From assembly GCA_913058575.1 (NCBI GenBank), contig CAJXRF010000046.1, positions 1 through 49,113 on the forward strand: 49,113 nt of DNA. The letters are read 5' to 3'. This DNA comes from an uncultured Bermanella sp. (lineage in GTDB: Bacteria > Pseudomonadota > Gammaproteobacteria > Pseudomonadales > Oceanobacteraceae). This document shows, piece by piece, positions 31,935 through 40,801 of the stretch; position 1 is the stretch's first letter; every line of letters begins with the position of its first letter. The position numbers were made by a program, and so were the translations under genes. The notes under the pieces are model-generated. The model was not told where the DNA came from, searched no databases, and was given only the letters and a program-made list of their open reading frames with translations.

Positions 31935-34614
31935 TATAAAATCGATTATTCAAAAAACTGCATATCCAGTCATTATGGGGTTCGCCTTTTTATGTTACTG
32001 GAATCTATTACAGTGGGGCTTGCCACTCACTTTCGCATCCAGTGCTTCAGTGGCGGGTGCGCTCATATTAATTTTATTATTAGAGAGGGCTATCCCCTTT
32101 AATGTTGAATGGCAACCTAGCTTCAGAGAAATTAAGAGCGACATTATTTTCCTTACTCTCATTCAAATGTTATTGCCAAGAATATTAGCATTATTGGTAG
32201 TCATTGCATTAAGCCAAAACACTCTAGGTTCGCAAACATTCTCTCAGCTCTGGCCAACTGAATCGCCGCTATTTGTACAGGTATGCCTCATGATTTTAGG
32301 AGCTGATTTTCTACGCTATTGGTTGCATGTTGCCTGTCATAAAATTCCATTCCTATGGCGTTTCCACTCTATTCACCATAGTCCTGAAAAGTTATATAGC
32401 CTTAATGTTGCCCGCTTTCACCCTTTAGAAAAAGCGATGCAGTATGTATTTGATAGTCTACCTTTTATTTTACTAGGGGTATCAGAAGAAGTATTTGCTC
32501 TTTACTTTGTATTCTATGCCGTTAATGGTTTCTTTCAGCATTCTAACATTGACTTAAAACATGGTCCTCTTAATTGGTTAATCAGCAGTTGCCAGTTGCA
32601 TCGCTGGCATCATGCCAGTGATGTAAAAACATCCATGGTCAATTATGGAAATAACATCATTCTTTGGGACCTTTTATTCGGAACAGCTTACCTACCAACA
32701 AAACAAAAAAACAACAGTTTAAATTTATCAAATTTTAAAGTGGGATTAAAAAAACAATCCCACGACAGTTTTATGGCTGCGCTGCTTCGTCCATTTAATG
32801 GTTTAGGCACCTTTCTTTATCTATGGTATTACCATATTAAGGGCCATGTAATCTCACTTATTTTCAATGCATGGCTATACAGCATTCGCTATAGACTTTG
32901 GAAGCCCATGAAAATCAGTTGTGATAAGCCTCAATCGACCCAACTAAATTTATTAAACACTATACTACAAACTAACCACACTACGACCTTTGCCAAACAA
33001 CATAACTTTAATCATATATTTAACCACAAAGATTTTGTTAAAAGTGTACCAGTGCAAGATTATGACAGTCTTCAGCCTTATATCCATCAACAAGAAAAAT
33101 CTGGTTGCCAAGCTCTAACATGTGCGTCACCAGCTATCTATGCTCAAACTAGTGGCACGACCGGAAGTGCTAAACAAATTCCCATTTTAAATAAATCTAT
33201 AAAACAACTTAAAAATAGTCAAAGCTTAGCCGCATTTATGAATTATCAATGCAGTCCAAAGGCATTCTCTGGCATGTTATTGGCCATCGTCAGCCCTGCT
33301 ATTGAAGGATACACCAACTCAGGACATCCTTATGGTTCCGTTTCAGGTTTATTAGTAAAAAACATGCCCAAAATTGCAAAGGCTAAATATGTTCTCCCTC
33401 CTGAAGTATTTGAAATAACTGACTTTGAAATTAAGTATTATATAATTTTACGCTTGGCTTTAGCCCATAAAAACATTACTTTTCTGGGGGCTGCCAACCC
33501 ATCTACATTTATTCGTTTACTGCAAATTATCAATGAAAGACGCCATGATCTATTAGCCGATATAAAAGAAAAATATTTACCAAAGACATTAAACTTGCCC
33601 GATAATATTAAACAAGCCATTGAAAAAAAGATCCACTATAATCCACAGCGTCATAATGAGTTGCAACAGCTATTCAATGAAAAAAAAGTCATTGAGTTTC
33701 ATGACATTTGGCCAAACCTAAGCTTAACGGCCACCTGGACTCAGGGAAGCTGCGGCATACCGCTGAATGCCATACGCCCTTCACTACCACCCCATACCAA
33801 AGTGATGGACGTTGGCTACCTTGCCAGTGAATTTCGCGGCACCATTACGCTGGCGCCTGGCATAGCTGAAGGAAATAAACTAAGGTCTGCTCACAATTCA
33901 CCTGCATTGTCACCTAAAGGGCTACCTTGTATTAATGAAACCTTTTATGAATTTGTTGAACGATCCATATGGGATAAGCGACCCGATCAGCAAGACACAT
34001 CTGCACTGCCTTTTCTAATGCTGCATCAACTAGAGGTTGGTAAAGAATATTACATCATTATTACCAACGGTAATGGGCTTTACCGTTATTTCATGAATGA
34101 TCTAGTGACGGTTGACGGCCACTTATTACAAACCCCCACCCTTAAGTTCTTACAAAAAGGTAAAGGCGTCACCAATATTACTGGGGAAAAACTTTACGAG
34201 TCACAATTAATAGAAGCCATTAAGCGATGTGAAAGAAAACTAAATTTCAGTACCATTTTTTATGTAATGCTAGCCTATGAAGAAAAGCAAGAATACCAAT
34301 TATTTTTACAAGCACGTGATACTGAGAATTTATCTAGTACCGCTGTAACATTACTACTGGATAAAGAACTAAAAGAACTAAATTTGGAATACGGCTGTAA
34401 AAGAGATAGCGGTCGTTTGCCCCCTACACGTATTACATTTTTACAAACTGGAACCTTCAATCACTTTAAAAATCATCTCCTTAAGCAAGGGAATAGAGAA
34501 AGTCAATTAAAGTTTATGACCCTACTCTATGCCAGAGATAACTCTTTTTCCTTTGAAGACTTTACCAAGAGCACATTAACTGAACCTACCAAAGTTACAT
34601 TACAGGAGGCCTAG
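31927..34614 (+). CDS. Membrane fatty-acid/sterol hydroxylase fused to GH3 acyl-amido synthetase
   Basis: 895 residues. Residues 1 to about 255 are an integral membrane di-iron hydroxylase (sterol desaturase/fatty acid hydroxylase family): hydrophobic helices plus the histidine set H134-xxx-H138, H147-xx-HH (150,151), H205 and H225-xx-HH (228,229). After a linker, residues about 315-895 are a GH3-family adenylating amido synthetase: phosphate loop TSGTTGSAK (408-416), YLASEF (631-636, the YxxSE motif) and GLYRYFMNDLV (717-727). GH3 enzymes activate a carboxylate with ATP and join it to an amino acid. No frameshift at the junction, so the fusion is genuine in this sequence. Inference: hydroxylate, then amidate, a membrane-derived acid. 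Overlaps the upstream gene by 8 bases. Confidence 0.9.
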   Translation: MLNIKSIIQKTAYPVIMGFAFLCYWNLLQWGLPLTFASSASVAGALILILLLERAIPFNVEWQPSFREIKSDIIFLTLIQMLLPRILALLVVIALSQNTLGSQTFSQLWPTESPLFVQVCLMILGADFLRYWLHVACHKIPFLWRFHSIHHSPEKLYSLNVARFHPLEKAMQYVFDSLPFILLGVSEEVFALYFVFYAVNGFFQHSNIDLKHGPLNWLISSCQLHRWHHASDVKTSMVNYGNNIILWDLLFGTAYLPTKQKNNSLNLSNFKVGLKKQSHDSFMAALLRPFNGLGTFLYLWYYHIKGHVISLIFNAWLYSIRYRLWKPMKISCDKPQSTQLNLLNTILQTNHTTTFAKQHNFNHIFNHKDFVKSVPVQDYDSLQPYIHQQEKSGCQALTCASPAIYAQTSGTTGSAKQIPILNKSIKQLKNSQSLAAFMNYQCSPKAFSGMLLAIVSPAIEGYTNSGHPYGSVSGLLVKNMPKIAKAKYVLPPEVFEITDFEIKYYIILRLALAHKNITFLGAANPSTFIRLLQIINERRHDLLADIKEKYLPKTLNLPDNIKQAIEKKIHYNPQRHNELQQLFNEKKVIEFHDIWPNLSLTATWTQGSCGIPLNAIRPSLPPHTKVMDVGYLASEFRGTITLAPGIAEGNKLRSAHNSPALSPKGLPCINETFYEFVERSIWDKRPDQQDTSALPFLMLHQLEVGKEYYIIITNGNGLYRYFMNDLVTVDGHLLQTPTLKFLQKGKGVTNITGEKLYESQLIEAIKRCERKLNFSTIFYVMLAYEEKQEYQLFLQARDTENLSSTAVTLLLDKELKELNLEYGCKRDSGRLPPTRITFLQTGTFNHFKNHLLKQGNRESQLKFMTLLYARDNSFSFEDFTKSTLTEPTKVTLQEA

Positions 34615-34617
34615 ACT

Positions 34618-35814
34618 ATGAATATAAAATATACATCAACTAATTCAATAAGGGTCAAACCCATCTCTATTAAGAATATCACCATAAAAAAAATGGAAAT
34701 TCCATTTAACGTAAAATTTGAACATGCTCAAGCCTCACGAAGTCAGGCCTATGGTATATTGATTCAAATTACTAATGGTAAACATATCAGAGCGTATGGG
34801 GAGTCCAGTCCGCGCACTTACGTAACCGGAGAAGATTACGATACAGCCAAAGATTTTTATAAGCTGCACCTGCAAAGCATTATTGACAGCATTAAAGACT
34901 ACCCATCCCTTTTAACTTGGGTGTATAACAACCAAGTTTTAATCGATAAGAACCCCGCTGCTTGGTGCGCTTTAGAGCTTGCTTTATTAGATTATTTTGC
35001 TAAAACCGAAAAAACTTCAGTTGAATCGTTAATGGCCATACCCAGTATTGAGAATAAAATATTCCAATACTCAGCCATACTAGGAACTGGCAGTTTGGAT
35101 AGTTTTAAACATCAGCTAAAAATGTATATTAGTATTGGATTTACCGATTTTAAATTTAAGCTCTCGGGTATTATTCAGGATGACCAAGCACGATTGTTTA
35201 TTTTTGAATCATTTTCTCAGCCTCATTTTCGTTTACGCTGGGATGCCAACAACCTTTGGCAACAGACTCAAGAGGTTATGAGTTACTTCCAAATATTACT
35301 ATCATACACTCATAGCCAATCATTCCAGTACACTGTTTTTGGCCTTGAGGAACCTCTAAATGCAAATCAATATTCAGACCTTTTAAAGTTAGCAGGCTCA
35401 CTGAAAATGCCGATTATTCTCGATGAAAGTTTTACTCGTTACGAGCAATTTAACCAGCTTGAAGGCTCAGCTGATAACTGGGTGATTAATGTGAGAATTT
35501 CAAAAATGGGCGGACTCATTCGCTCAAAAACCATTATAGACATGGCAAAACAAAAAGGCATCGGTGTGATCCTTGGTGCGCAGGTAGGAGAAACCAGTTT
35601 ATTAACACGGGCAGCATTGGCCATGGTGAATATTTGCGGTGACTCATTAAGGGCGCAGGAAGGAGCATTTGGCGATTTGTTATTAAAAAATGATGTGACT
35701 CAAGATTCGCTGAAATTTGGTTCTAAGGGTCAATTGCAATCCACAACTAAAGGATATGGTTTTGGCCTAACCATGAATAATTTAGTAGTGGATCAACTAG
35801 ATCTACTAGAGTAA
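34618..35814 (+). CDS. Enolase-superfamily epimerase/racemase or cycloisomerase
   Basis: 398-residue muconate-lactonizing subgroup enzyme. Full catalytic set: KxK at Lys179/Lys181 (FKFKLSG), metal ligands Asp209 (RWDAN), Glu244 (GLEEP) and Asp269 (ILDES), and Lys296 (ISKMGG) on the other face. This two-lysine arrangement is that of dipeptide epimerases, N-succinyl/N-acylamino acid racemases and OSB synthases. AGGAGG lies 8 bases before the ATG, 3 bases after the fusion gene. Inference: since the GH3 partner would make an N-acyl amino acid, N-acylamino acid racemisation is the most attractive role; cycloisomerisation cannot be excluded. The N-terminal 20 residues are a variable extension. Confidence 0.85.
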   Translation: MNIKYTSTNSIRVKPISIKNITIKKMEIPFNVKFEHAQASRSQAYGILIQITNGKHIRAYGESSPRTYVTGEDYDTAKDFYKLHLQSIIDSIKDYPSLLTWVYNNQVLIDKNPAAWCALELALLDYFAKTEKTSVESLMAIPSIENKIFQYSAILGTGSLDSFKHQLKMYISIGFTDFKFKLSGIIQDDQARLFIFESFSQPHFRLRWDANNLWQQTQEVMSYFQILLSYTHSQSFQYTVFGLEEPLNANQYSDLLKLAGSLKMPIILDESFTRYEQFNQLEGSADNWVINVRISKMGGLIRSKTIIDMAKQKGIGVILGAQVGETSLLTRAALAMVNICGDSLRAQEGAFGDLLLKNDVTQDSLKFGSKGQLQSTTKGYGFGLTMNNLVVDQLDLLE

Positions 35815-35888
35815 AAAGTGATACATTGGTCTCAAGCATCCAACCGCGACGGTCAGAGTTCGCCCGAATTCATTAATGGTTTATAACG

Positions 35889-35913
35889 TCAAGGTAGTGT
35901 CTAGCTACCTTGA
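35889..35913. terminator. Hairpin between convergent genes
   Basis: Perfect 9-base arms TCAAGGTAG (35889-35897) and CTACCTTGA (35905-35913), 7-base loop, with no strong U tract either side. It probably ends both the enolase operon and the minus-strand binding-protein gene. Confidence 0.55.
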
Positions 35914-35925
35914 TTAACCCCTGTG

Positions 35926-36663
35926 TTATTGGTACCTCCCCTTCATTTCATCTAACACCCCTTCTTTTCGCATTTGATTCAGGGTATTTTGCAAACTGGT
36001 CACCAGTGCATCTTCTGTGCTTAAGTTTAGCGCAAGGTAATATTCGATGGCCTTTACTTTAAAGACGGTTTGTAAATTATTTATGCCTTCAATCGACGCA
36101 ATATAACGGCCTGTCACTTCCCCTGTGGCCCATAAGTCGATACTGCCCTTGGCCAACTTAGCTGGGTTACCATTATCTTTATACGCTTCAATTACCGTTA
36201 TGCCTTTTTCTTTCAAAATCTGTGCAACCCCTGACCCTTTATAGCTGCCAATTCGATACTTTTTAAGATCGTTAAAACTGTTAATTTTAAATTTCTTACC
36301 GGCAGGTGAAAATAACACATAATCGTTTCCGACTAATGGGCCCACCCACTTAAAGTCTTTTTTTCGCTTATCCAAGTAGGCCGTAGAGAATAAGCCATAG
36401 TTGGGTTTAGACTGGGCTAGACCATATACTCTGGACCAGGGAAAACGCAGAGTCATGGTGTAATCTATGTCCGCTCGACTCATTAGCTCCTTTACGATAT
36501 CGGCCGATATTCCATCTATGCTATCGCCTCTGGCAAAATTCTTCTCTTCTATGCTCATATTAAAGGGAGGGTAATTTTCAGTGAGTAAGATTAATTTCCC
36601 CGCCACAGATAGCGAACAAAAGCTGAAAATTAAAGCAGAAACCATTATTTTTATTATTTTCAT
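35926..36663 (-). CDS. Periplasmic solute-binding protein, family 3
   Basis: 245-residue amino-acid-type solute-binding protein. Signal peptide about 1-21 (FSFCSLSVA-G). LILLTENYPPFNM (first strand and ligand loop), GISADIVKELMSRADIDYTMTLRFPWSRVYGLAQ and GNPAKLAKGSIDLWATGEVTGRYIA are family features; it resembles the short periplasmic proteins of gammaproteobacteria that occur without transporters. ATG at 36663; an in-frame TTG at 36675 is less likely. It is separated by 283 bases with repeats from the binding protein upstream, so it probably has its own promoter. Ligand unknown. Confidence 0.78.
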   Translation of the reverse strand: MKIIKIMVSALIFSFCSLSVAGKLILLTENYPPFNMSIEEKNFARGDSIDGISADIVKELMSRADIDYTMTLRFPWSRVYGLAQSKPNYGLFSTAYLDKRKKDFKWVGPLVGNDYVLFSPAGKKFKINSFNDLKKYRIGSYKGSGVAQILKEKGITVIEAYKDNGNPAKLAKGSIDLWATGEVTGRYIASIEGINNLQTVFKVKAIEYYLALNLSTEDALVTSLQNTLNQMRKEGVLDEMKGRYQ

Positions 36664-36946
36664 TGAGTATCTCAAGGTGAGTTATTTCATAAGGTGATCG
36701 CACTTTCCATGCCACAAAAACTAATCTATATTTATTTCAGGCCTCCCCTGTCACATTAAAAATAACAGCCTCAATCCACTACAACAGCGCAGTTGTACTT
36801 CAGTTTAACCACACTGATGATTGGCTTTCCCCTTATTAGCGTCCTAATAAGTTTTAAGCCACACAAAAAATAACTAAATGAATAACTAAATGAATAAGAA
36901 TAACTTATGTTATGAGGGATTGGTTTATTGAGTGGCTGCAATTCAT
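36664..36946. repeat. Hairpins and a 12-base tandem repeat
   Basis: Between two binding-protein genes. ACAAC/GTTGT hairpin at 36781-36796; CTTATTAG (36832-36839) and CTAATAAG (36844-36851) with a 4-base loop; and two exact copies of TAACTAAATGAA (36871-36882, 36883-36894). The hairpins may terminate the upstream gene; the repeat could be a regulator site or just slippage. Confidence 0.5.
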
Positions 36947-37720
36947 TTAATATGAATTTAGTATTTGTTGGTATTTTCCTGTCATTTTGATGGCTTTAAT
37001 TTCATTCCATATGGCTTTGGCCAGTTTGGGGGAGTGTTCATAAAAGCCATGGGAAAGCATTAAAAAATAAGCCTTTTCTTTAACAGCCGGTGAGATCTTG
37101 ATAATGCCATTTAAGTCACTACTGCCTTTCAATAATGGGTCGGTCATGTTTTCAAGGTTCACAAGGCCAATTAAGCGCTTGCTTTGCACAAGATTTAATA
37201 AAGACCTGATGCTACTGGATTCCTTGGTGACAATATTATAGTTTTTTAAATCACTCACGATGGCATAACCAATTAAAGCTCCAATAGGGCCAGTCACATT
37301 TTCAAATTTTGTACCGCTCCAATTTAGGTTCGAGTCTCTGTGAGTGTATAAATGGTACCTCTGAACCATAAGCATATGAGATGTATCCACACGCCCATCC
37401 TTCATAGGATATAAACCGTATTCTATGCGTTTAGGTTTAAAGCTGGCGTGAAAAATACCATCTATTTTATTTTGCTTTAAGTTTAACAACCCCCGCAGCC
37501 AAGGCAGGCGAATAAATGCCACATTAAAATTTAGGCGCTGAGCCACAATCCTTAATACATCTAAGGTCGCCCCTGAATGTTTACTCTTATCATCTTGTTG
37601 TTTGAAATAGTAAGGAGGGTTTCCTTTAGTTTCATAACCAAAGGTCACAGTCTGAGCTTGTAAGGAGACAGTCCAAATCAATAGTAAAAACGCCAATAAG
37701 CATTCGTTTCTTAAAACCAT
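36947..37720 (-). CDS. Periplasmic solute-binding protein partnered with a chemoreceptor
   Basis: 257 residues, signal peptide about 1-22 (TVSLQA-Q). Solute-binding fold family 3: VTFGYETKGNPPYYF, HSGATLDVLRIVAQRLNFNVAFIRLPWLRGLLNLKQNKIDGIFHASF. It begins 47 bases after the end of the methyl-accepting chemotaxis protein gene on the same strand and is probably co-transcribed, so it may deliver its ligand to that receptor. No transport subunits nearby. Ribosome site AGG at about 9 bases. Confidence 0.78.
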   Translation of the reverse strand: MVLRNECLLAFLLLIWTVSLQAQTVTFGYETKGNPPYYFKQQDDKSKHSGATLDVLRIVAQRLNFNVAFIRLPWLRGLLNLKQNKIDGIFHASFKPKRIEYGLYPMKDGRVDTSHMLMVQRYHLYTHRDSNLNWSGTKFENVTGPIGALIGYAIVSDLKNYNIVTKESSSIRSLLNLVQSKRLIGLVNLENMTDPLLKGSSDLNGIIKISPAVKEKAYFLMLSHGFYEHSPKLAKAIWNEIKAIKMTGKYQQILNSY

Positions 37721-37767
37721 TTTATAATGCCTGCTGTAGTGAGGCCTTAACGATATTTATATTAATC

Positions 37768-39396
37768 CTAGTGTCTAAAGCGCGATACATCTTTTGCCAA
37801 AGCATCAGAGAATTCATTTAACTTCTTAGCAGAACTGGCAATATCCATAGACTGTTGTGAAGACTTCTGGCTAAGGCTGTTAACATTTTCAATGTTAGTA
37901 TTTAGGTTTTGAATCACCGACGACTGCTCTTCAATGGCACTGGCAATTTGAATAATATTGCCACTGATATTGGCAAGAGTTTCAGATATTTTACTCACCG
38001 ACTCTTCACTTTTAGCGGCATAAATTACGGTTTTTTCAGCTTTCTCTTTACCCGTTACCATACTATTAACGGCTTTTTCCACACCGCTTTTTAATTTTGC
38101 CAACATGTCATTTATGTTGGCCGTGGATTCTTGGGTTTTGCTGGCCAAAGAGCGTACTTCATCGGCCACCACAGCAAACCCTCGCCCTTGCTCGCCTGCT
38201 CGTGCCGCTTCAATTGCGGCGTTTAATGCCAGTAAATTAGTTTGTTCGGCAATGCCTTTAATGACTCCTAACACCGAAACAATATTATTGGTTTCTTCAG
38301 ACAGTTCTTGAATGACCTCGCTTGAATCATTCACGCTGCCCGCTAGGCTCTGAATCTCACCCATGGCTTGATTAAATTGACCTGACACTTGATTGGCATC
38401 GGTTTCAGAGTCTTTAGCAGCATGCGCCACTTTTTGGGTATTGGCCGACACCTCATGTATGGCTTGTCCCATTTCATTAATGGCGGTGGCGATCATGCTC
38501 ATTTCATGGGCGTACTCTTTGGCCAAGCTGCTTGAGTCGGTGGCCGATGTATCCACAATGCCCGACGCATTTTTAGTTTGCTGAGCGGTGGCCGCAATGC
38601 TTTTTACCAGTGTTTGCAACCCTCCCATAAATTCATTGAAACTGTCCGATAGCCGCCCTATTTCATCGTTACCCACATTGGGTAATCGCTTGGTAAGATC
38701 GGCCTCACCTTTGGACATGTCAGCTAAAGCACGCCGTACCTGATTAATGGGTTGCACGATCAACCTAGGAAAGAGAATGGCTGATGCTAAGGTCACCAGT
38801 ATGGCCACTAAAGAAATAACACTAATAGTCGCCAGTGCATTGGTATTGGTGTCATCTAGCTTCACCGATAGTAACTTAGAGTTATCCCCAAGATTCTCAC
38901 CTAATGTATCTAATAAATCCCGCACGTGTTGAAATTCTACCTCCAGCTCACCAGTGCTTAATTGTGTCGCGCTGGCCAGATCCATATTTCCGCTCTTAAC
39001 ATCTTGAGTAAGTTGCATGCTTTTAGGGCGCCAAATATTAAAAGCAGTTAACAGCTGAGTTAACAACTCCTGAGTACCGGCATCAATGTCCATTTCTAAA
39101 ATGGCATTTACCCGCTGGGTCACTTGATCAAGATTATGGACTTGAAGCTCGAAATATTTTTCATCCGCAGAGCCCATGACAATGGTGCGTTCTGCTAACT
39201 GAGCCTGATATAAGTCGCGGTCAGCATTAAGGGCCAGTAAGGCGCCTGGGGTGTAAATATTATAGATCCGCTCAAAGCTTGAATTAACGGTATTCAATGA
39301 GCTTATTTGAATGATGGACAACATTAATAATAGCGTGCCCACAATGACAATAGGCAGGGCAATCTTATAGCGAACGCTGAGATTTTTCCAAGTCAT
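37768..39396 (-). CDS. Methyl-accepting chemotaxis protein
   Basis: 542-residue transmembrane chemoreceptor. Helix 1 at about 12-33, a periplasmic four-helix-bundle-type ligand domain (about 35-185), helix 2 at about 188-210 ([22 protein letters not shown]), HAMP ([28 protein letters not shown]... to about 265), and the cytoplasmic signalling coiled coil with the CheA/CheW-binding tip [20 protein letters not shown] near 385-405. Adaptation Gln/Glu segments flank the tip. The C-terminus (DVSRFRH) has no CheR/CheB pentapeptide. The neighbour just downstream is a periplasmic binding protein (47 bases), suggesting indirect ligand sensing. Confidence 0.93.
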   Translation of the reverse strand: MTWKNLSVRYKIALPIVIVGTLLLMLSIIQISSLNTVNSSFERIYNIYTPGALLALNADRDLYQAQLAERTIVMGSADEKYFELQVHNLDQVTQRVNAILEMDIDAGTQELLTQLLTAFNIWRPKSMQLTQDVKSGNMDLASATQLSTGELEVEFQHVRDLLDTLGENLGDNSKLLSVKLDDTNTNALATISVISLVAILVTLASAILFPRLIVQPINQVRRALADMSKGEADLTKRLPNVGNDEIGRLSDSFNEFMGGLQTLVKSIAATAQQTKNASGIVDTSATDSSSLAKEYAHEMSMIATAINEMGQAIHEVSANTQKVAHAAKDSETDANQVSGQFNQAMGEIQSLAGSVNDSSEVIQELSEETNNIVSVLGVIKGIAEQTNLLALNAAIEAARAGEQGRGFAVVADEVRSLASKTQESTANINDMLAKLKSGVEKAVNSMVTGKEKAEKTVIYAAKSEESVSKISETLANISGNIIQIASAIEEQSSVIQNLNTNIENVNSLSQKSSQQSMDIASSAKKLNEFSDALAKDVSRFRH

Positions 39397-39580
39397 GGCA
39401 CTATTACCACAGGGGGGACTAAATAAGATTAGTTCAGCACAGACTTATATCAAGGAAGCTAACCCTCCCCAGCAGGCTGCAGAGGGCCAGTTATAACTGA
39501 ATTTGCGTGTCTTATAGTAAAAAGGCCACAATATGCATTCTGCGGCTCACTGGCAGCCACTTCAGAACGAACTCTTTTTG

Positions 39581-40168
39581 CTATTCTTTTAATACCATAT
39601 CAATGCACATCACCGCAGCAATAATAAGCTTTCGGGTATTATCTGTATGTGGCATGTTAGGATTTAACTCCAACATATAGTTATCGCTACTGGTAAATAA
39701 CTCCTTGCCTAAGCCGTTCCATTTTTTGCTCACATGGGCCAGTTCTTGACCTGCATGGTTAAAACGAAAATCCCAACCACTCCATTTGCCTTCTAATTCA
39801 CACAAGGTCTCTTCTCTTTCATTTAAGACATCAAACTTCCCCCCAATGGAGAATAATTTTTGTTTAAAATAGCCAATGGCATTATTGTCTTGATCACTCA
39901 CCACCACATTCGATAGCAATAATGAAACGCCTCTTTGCAAGCGTACAATGCGCTCCCCATCAGCACTGGTAATTTGAATGTCAAAGGGGGTCATGCGTTT
40001 ATAATCACTAAACCGCAGCAGCTTTGTGAAGAAGCCTAAATTAGGCTCTCGACACTTCATGACTATCTCCCCTGTTTCAGGATCAAATATGTCAAAGTTA
40101 TTGGCTGCTTTAAAAATACCAACATGTTCTTTTACTAAAAAAATATTGCTTTGTAACACTTGATTCAT
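39581..40168 (-). CDS. Phospholipid scramblase-like (Tubby-fold) protein
   Basis: 195 residues related to the bacterial phospholipid-scramblase / LURP-one Tubby-like barrel. Repeated beta hairpins: IFKAANNFDIFDPETGEIVMKCREP, PFDIQITSADGERIVRLQRG, AIGYFKQKLFSIGGKFDVLNEREETLCELEGKWSGWDFRF. The last segment (KLIIAAVMCIDMVLKE) is the buried C-terminal helix of the fold. No signal peptide. Bacterial members have no settled function. Ribosome site weak (GAAAG). The next gene upstream on the strand (40196-40552) is 27 bases away and may be co-transcribed. Confidence 0.75.
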   Translation of the reverse strand: MNQVLQSNIFLVKEHVGIFKAANNFDIFDPETGEIVMKCREPNLGFFTKLLRFSDYKRMTPFDIQITSADGERIVRLQRGVSLLLSNVVVSDQDNNAIGYFKQKLFSIGGKFDVLNEREETLCELEGKWSGWDFRFNHAGQELAHVSKKWNGLGKELFTSSDNYMLELNPNMPHTDNTRKLIIAAVMCIDMVLKE

Positions 40169-40195
40169 TTTAATCGTCTTTCTTCAATTAAACAT

Positions 40196-40552
40196 TCACA
40201 AACAAGAAGGCTGTAAAAAATACAATATTAGCTCTTCTTGGCAGTACTGAAATACGGGGCTTTCAAATTCTATTAGCTGCTCAAAAAAATATTTATCCGT
40301 TAAGTCCTTAATTTCACCCGCAGTAGATAACTCGTTAAATTCTACCCTATGATTAAACAAGGTAATCTGCATGACTTCTTGCTGCCAGTTCATATGCCTT
40401 AGCATTAGATCCATTTCAGTGGCGGCCCAATAAAACACTAAATAGCCACCTAATATAAACCCCAAAAAATAGGGTAAAAGACGATCCTTTTTAACGGGTT
40501 TAGCCATGAGAGCATCCATTAATAACCGATAATTTTTATCACCGTAACACAC
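40196..40552 (-). CDS. Small membrane-anchored hypothetical protein
   Basis: 118 residues from 40552, or 103 from the ATG at 40507 (MAKPVKKDRLLPYF, with GGA 7 bases ahead), which I favour because the first ATG has no ribosome site. One membrane helix (LLPYFLGFILGGYLVFYWAA) after a basic N-terminus, then a soluble tail of about 65 residues (LRHMNWQQEVMQITLF... LEFESPVFQYCQEELILYFLQPSCL). No family recognised. It lies directly upstream of the scramblase-like gene. Confidence 0.45.
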   Translation of the reverse strand: MCYGDKNYRLLMDALMAKPVKKDRLLPYFLGFILGGYLVFYWAATEMDLMLRHMNWQQEVMQITLFNHRVEFNELSTAGEIKDLTDKYFFEQLIEFESPVFQYCQEELILYFLQPSCL

Positions 40553-40801
40553 ATTGAAACTAGGAAGAATTATATAGCCGTTAATATCTTTTCACCCTAA
40601 ATCCCTGCCAAATACTTAAAGCATTTGTTCCAAAATTGAAAGGCATACCTATTAATAACGTAGCATGAATAATCATTCACAGCTTTTAAATAACTAAGCA
40701 AGAAGTATCAAAACCCATTGCCCGCCTTCCTATACAGTCTTTAGGTATGGGCCATTTAACCCATGCCAATACTAAACACACAATTAAGCATGGAAAACAT
40801 A

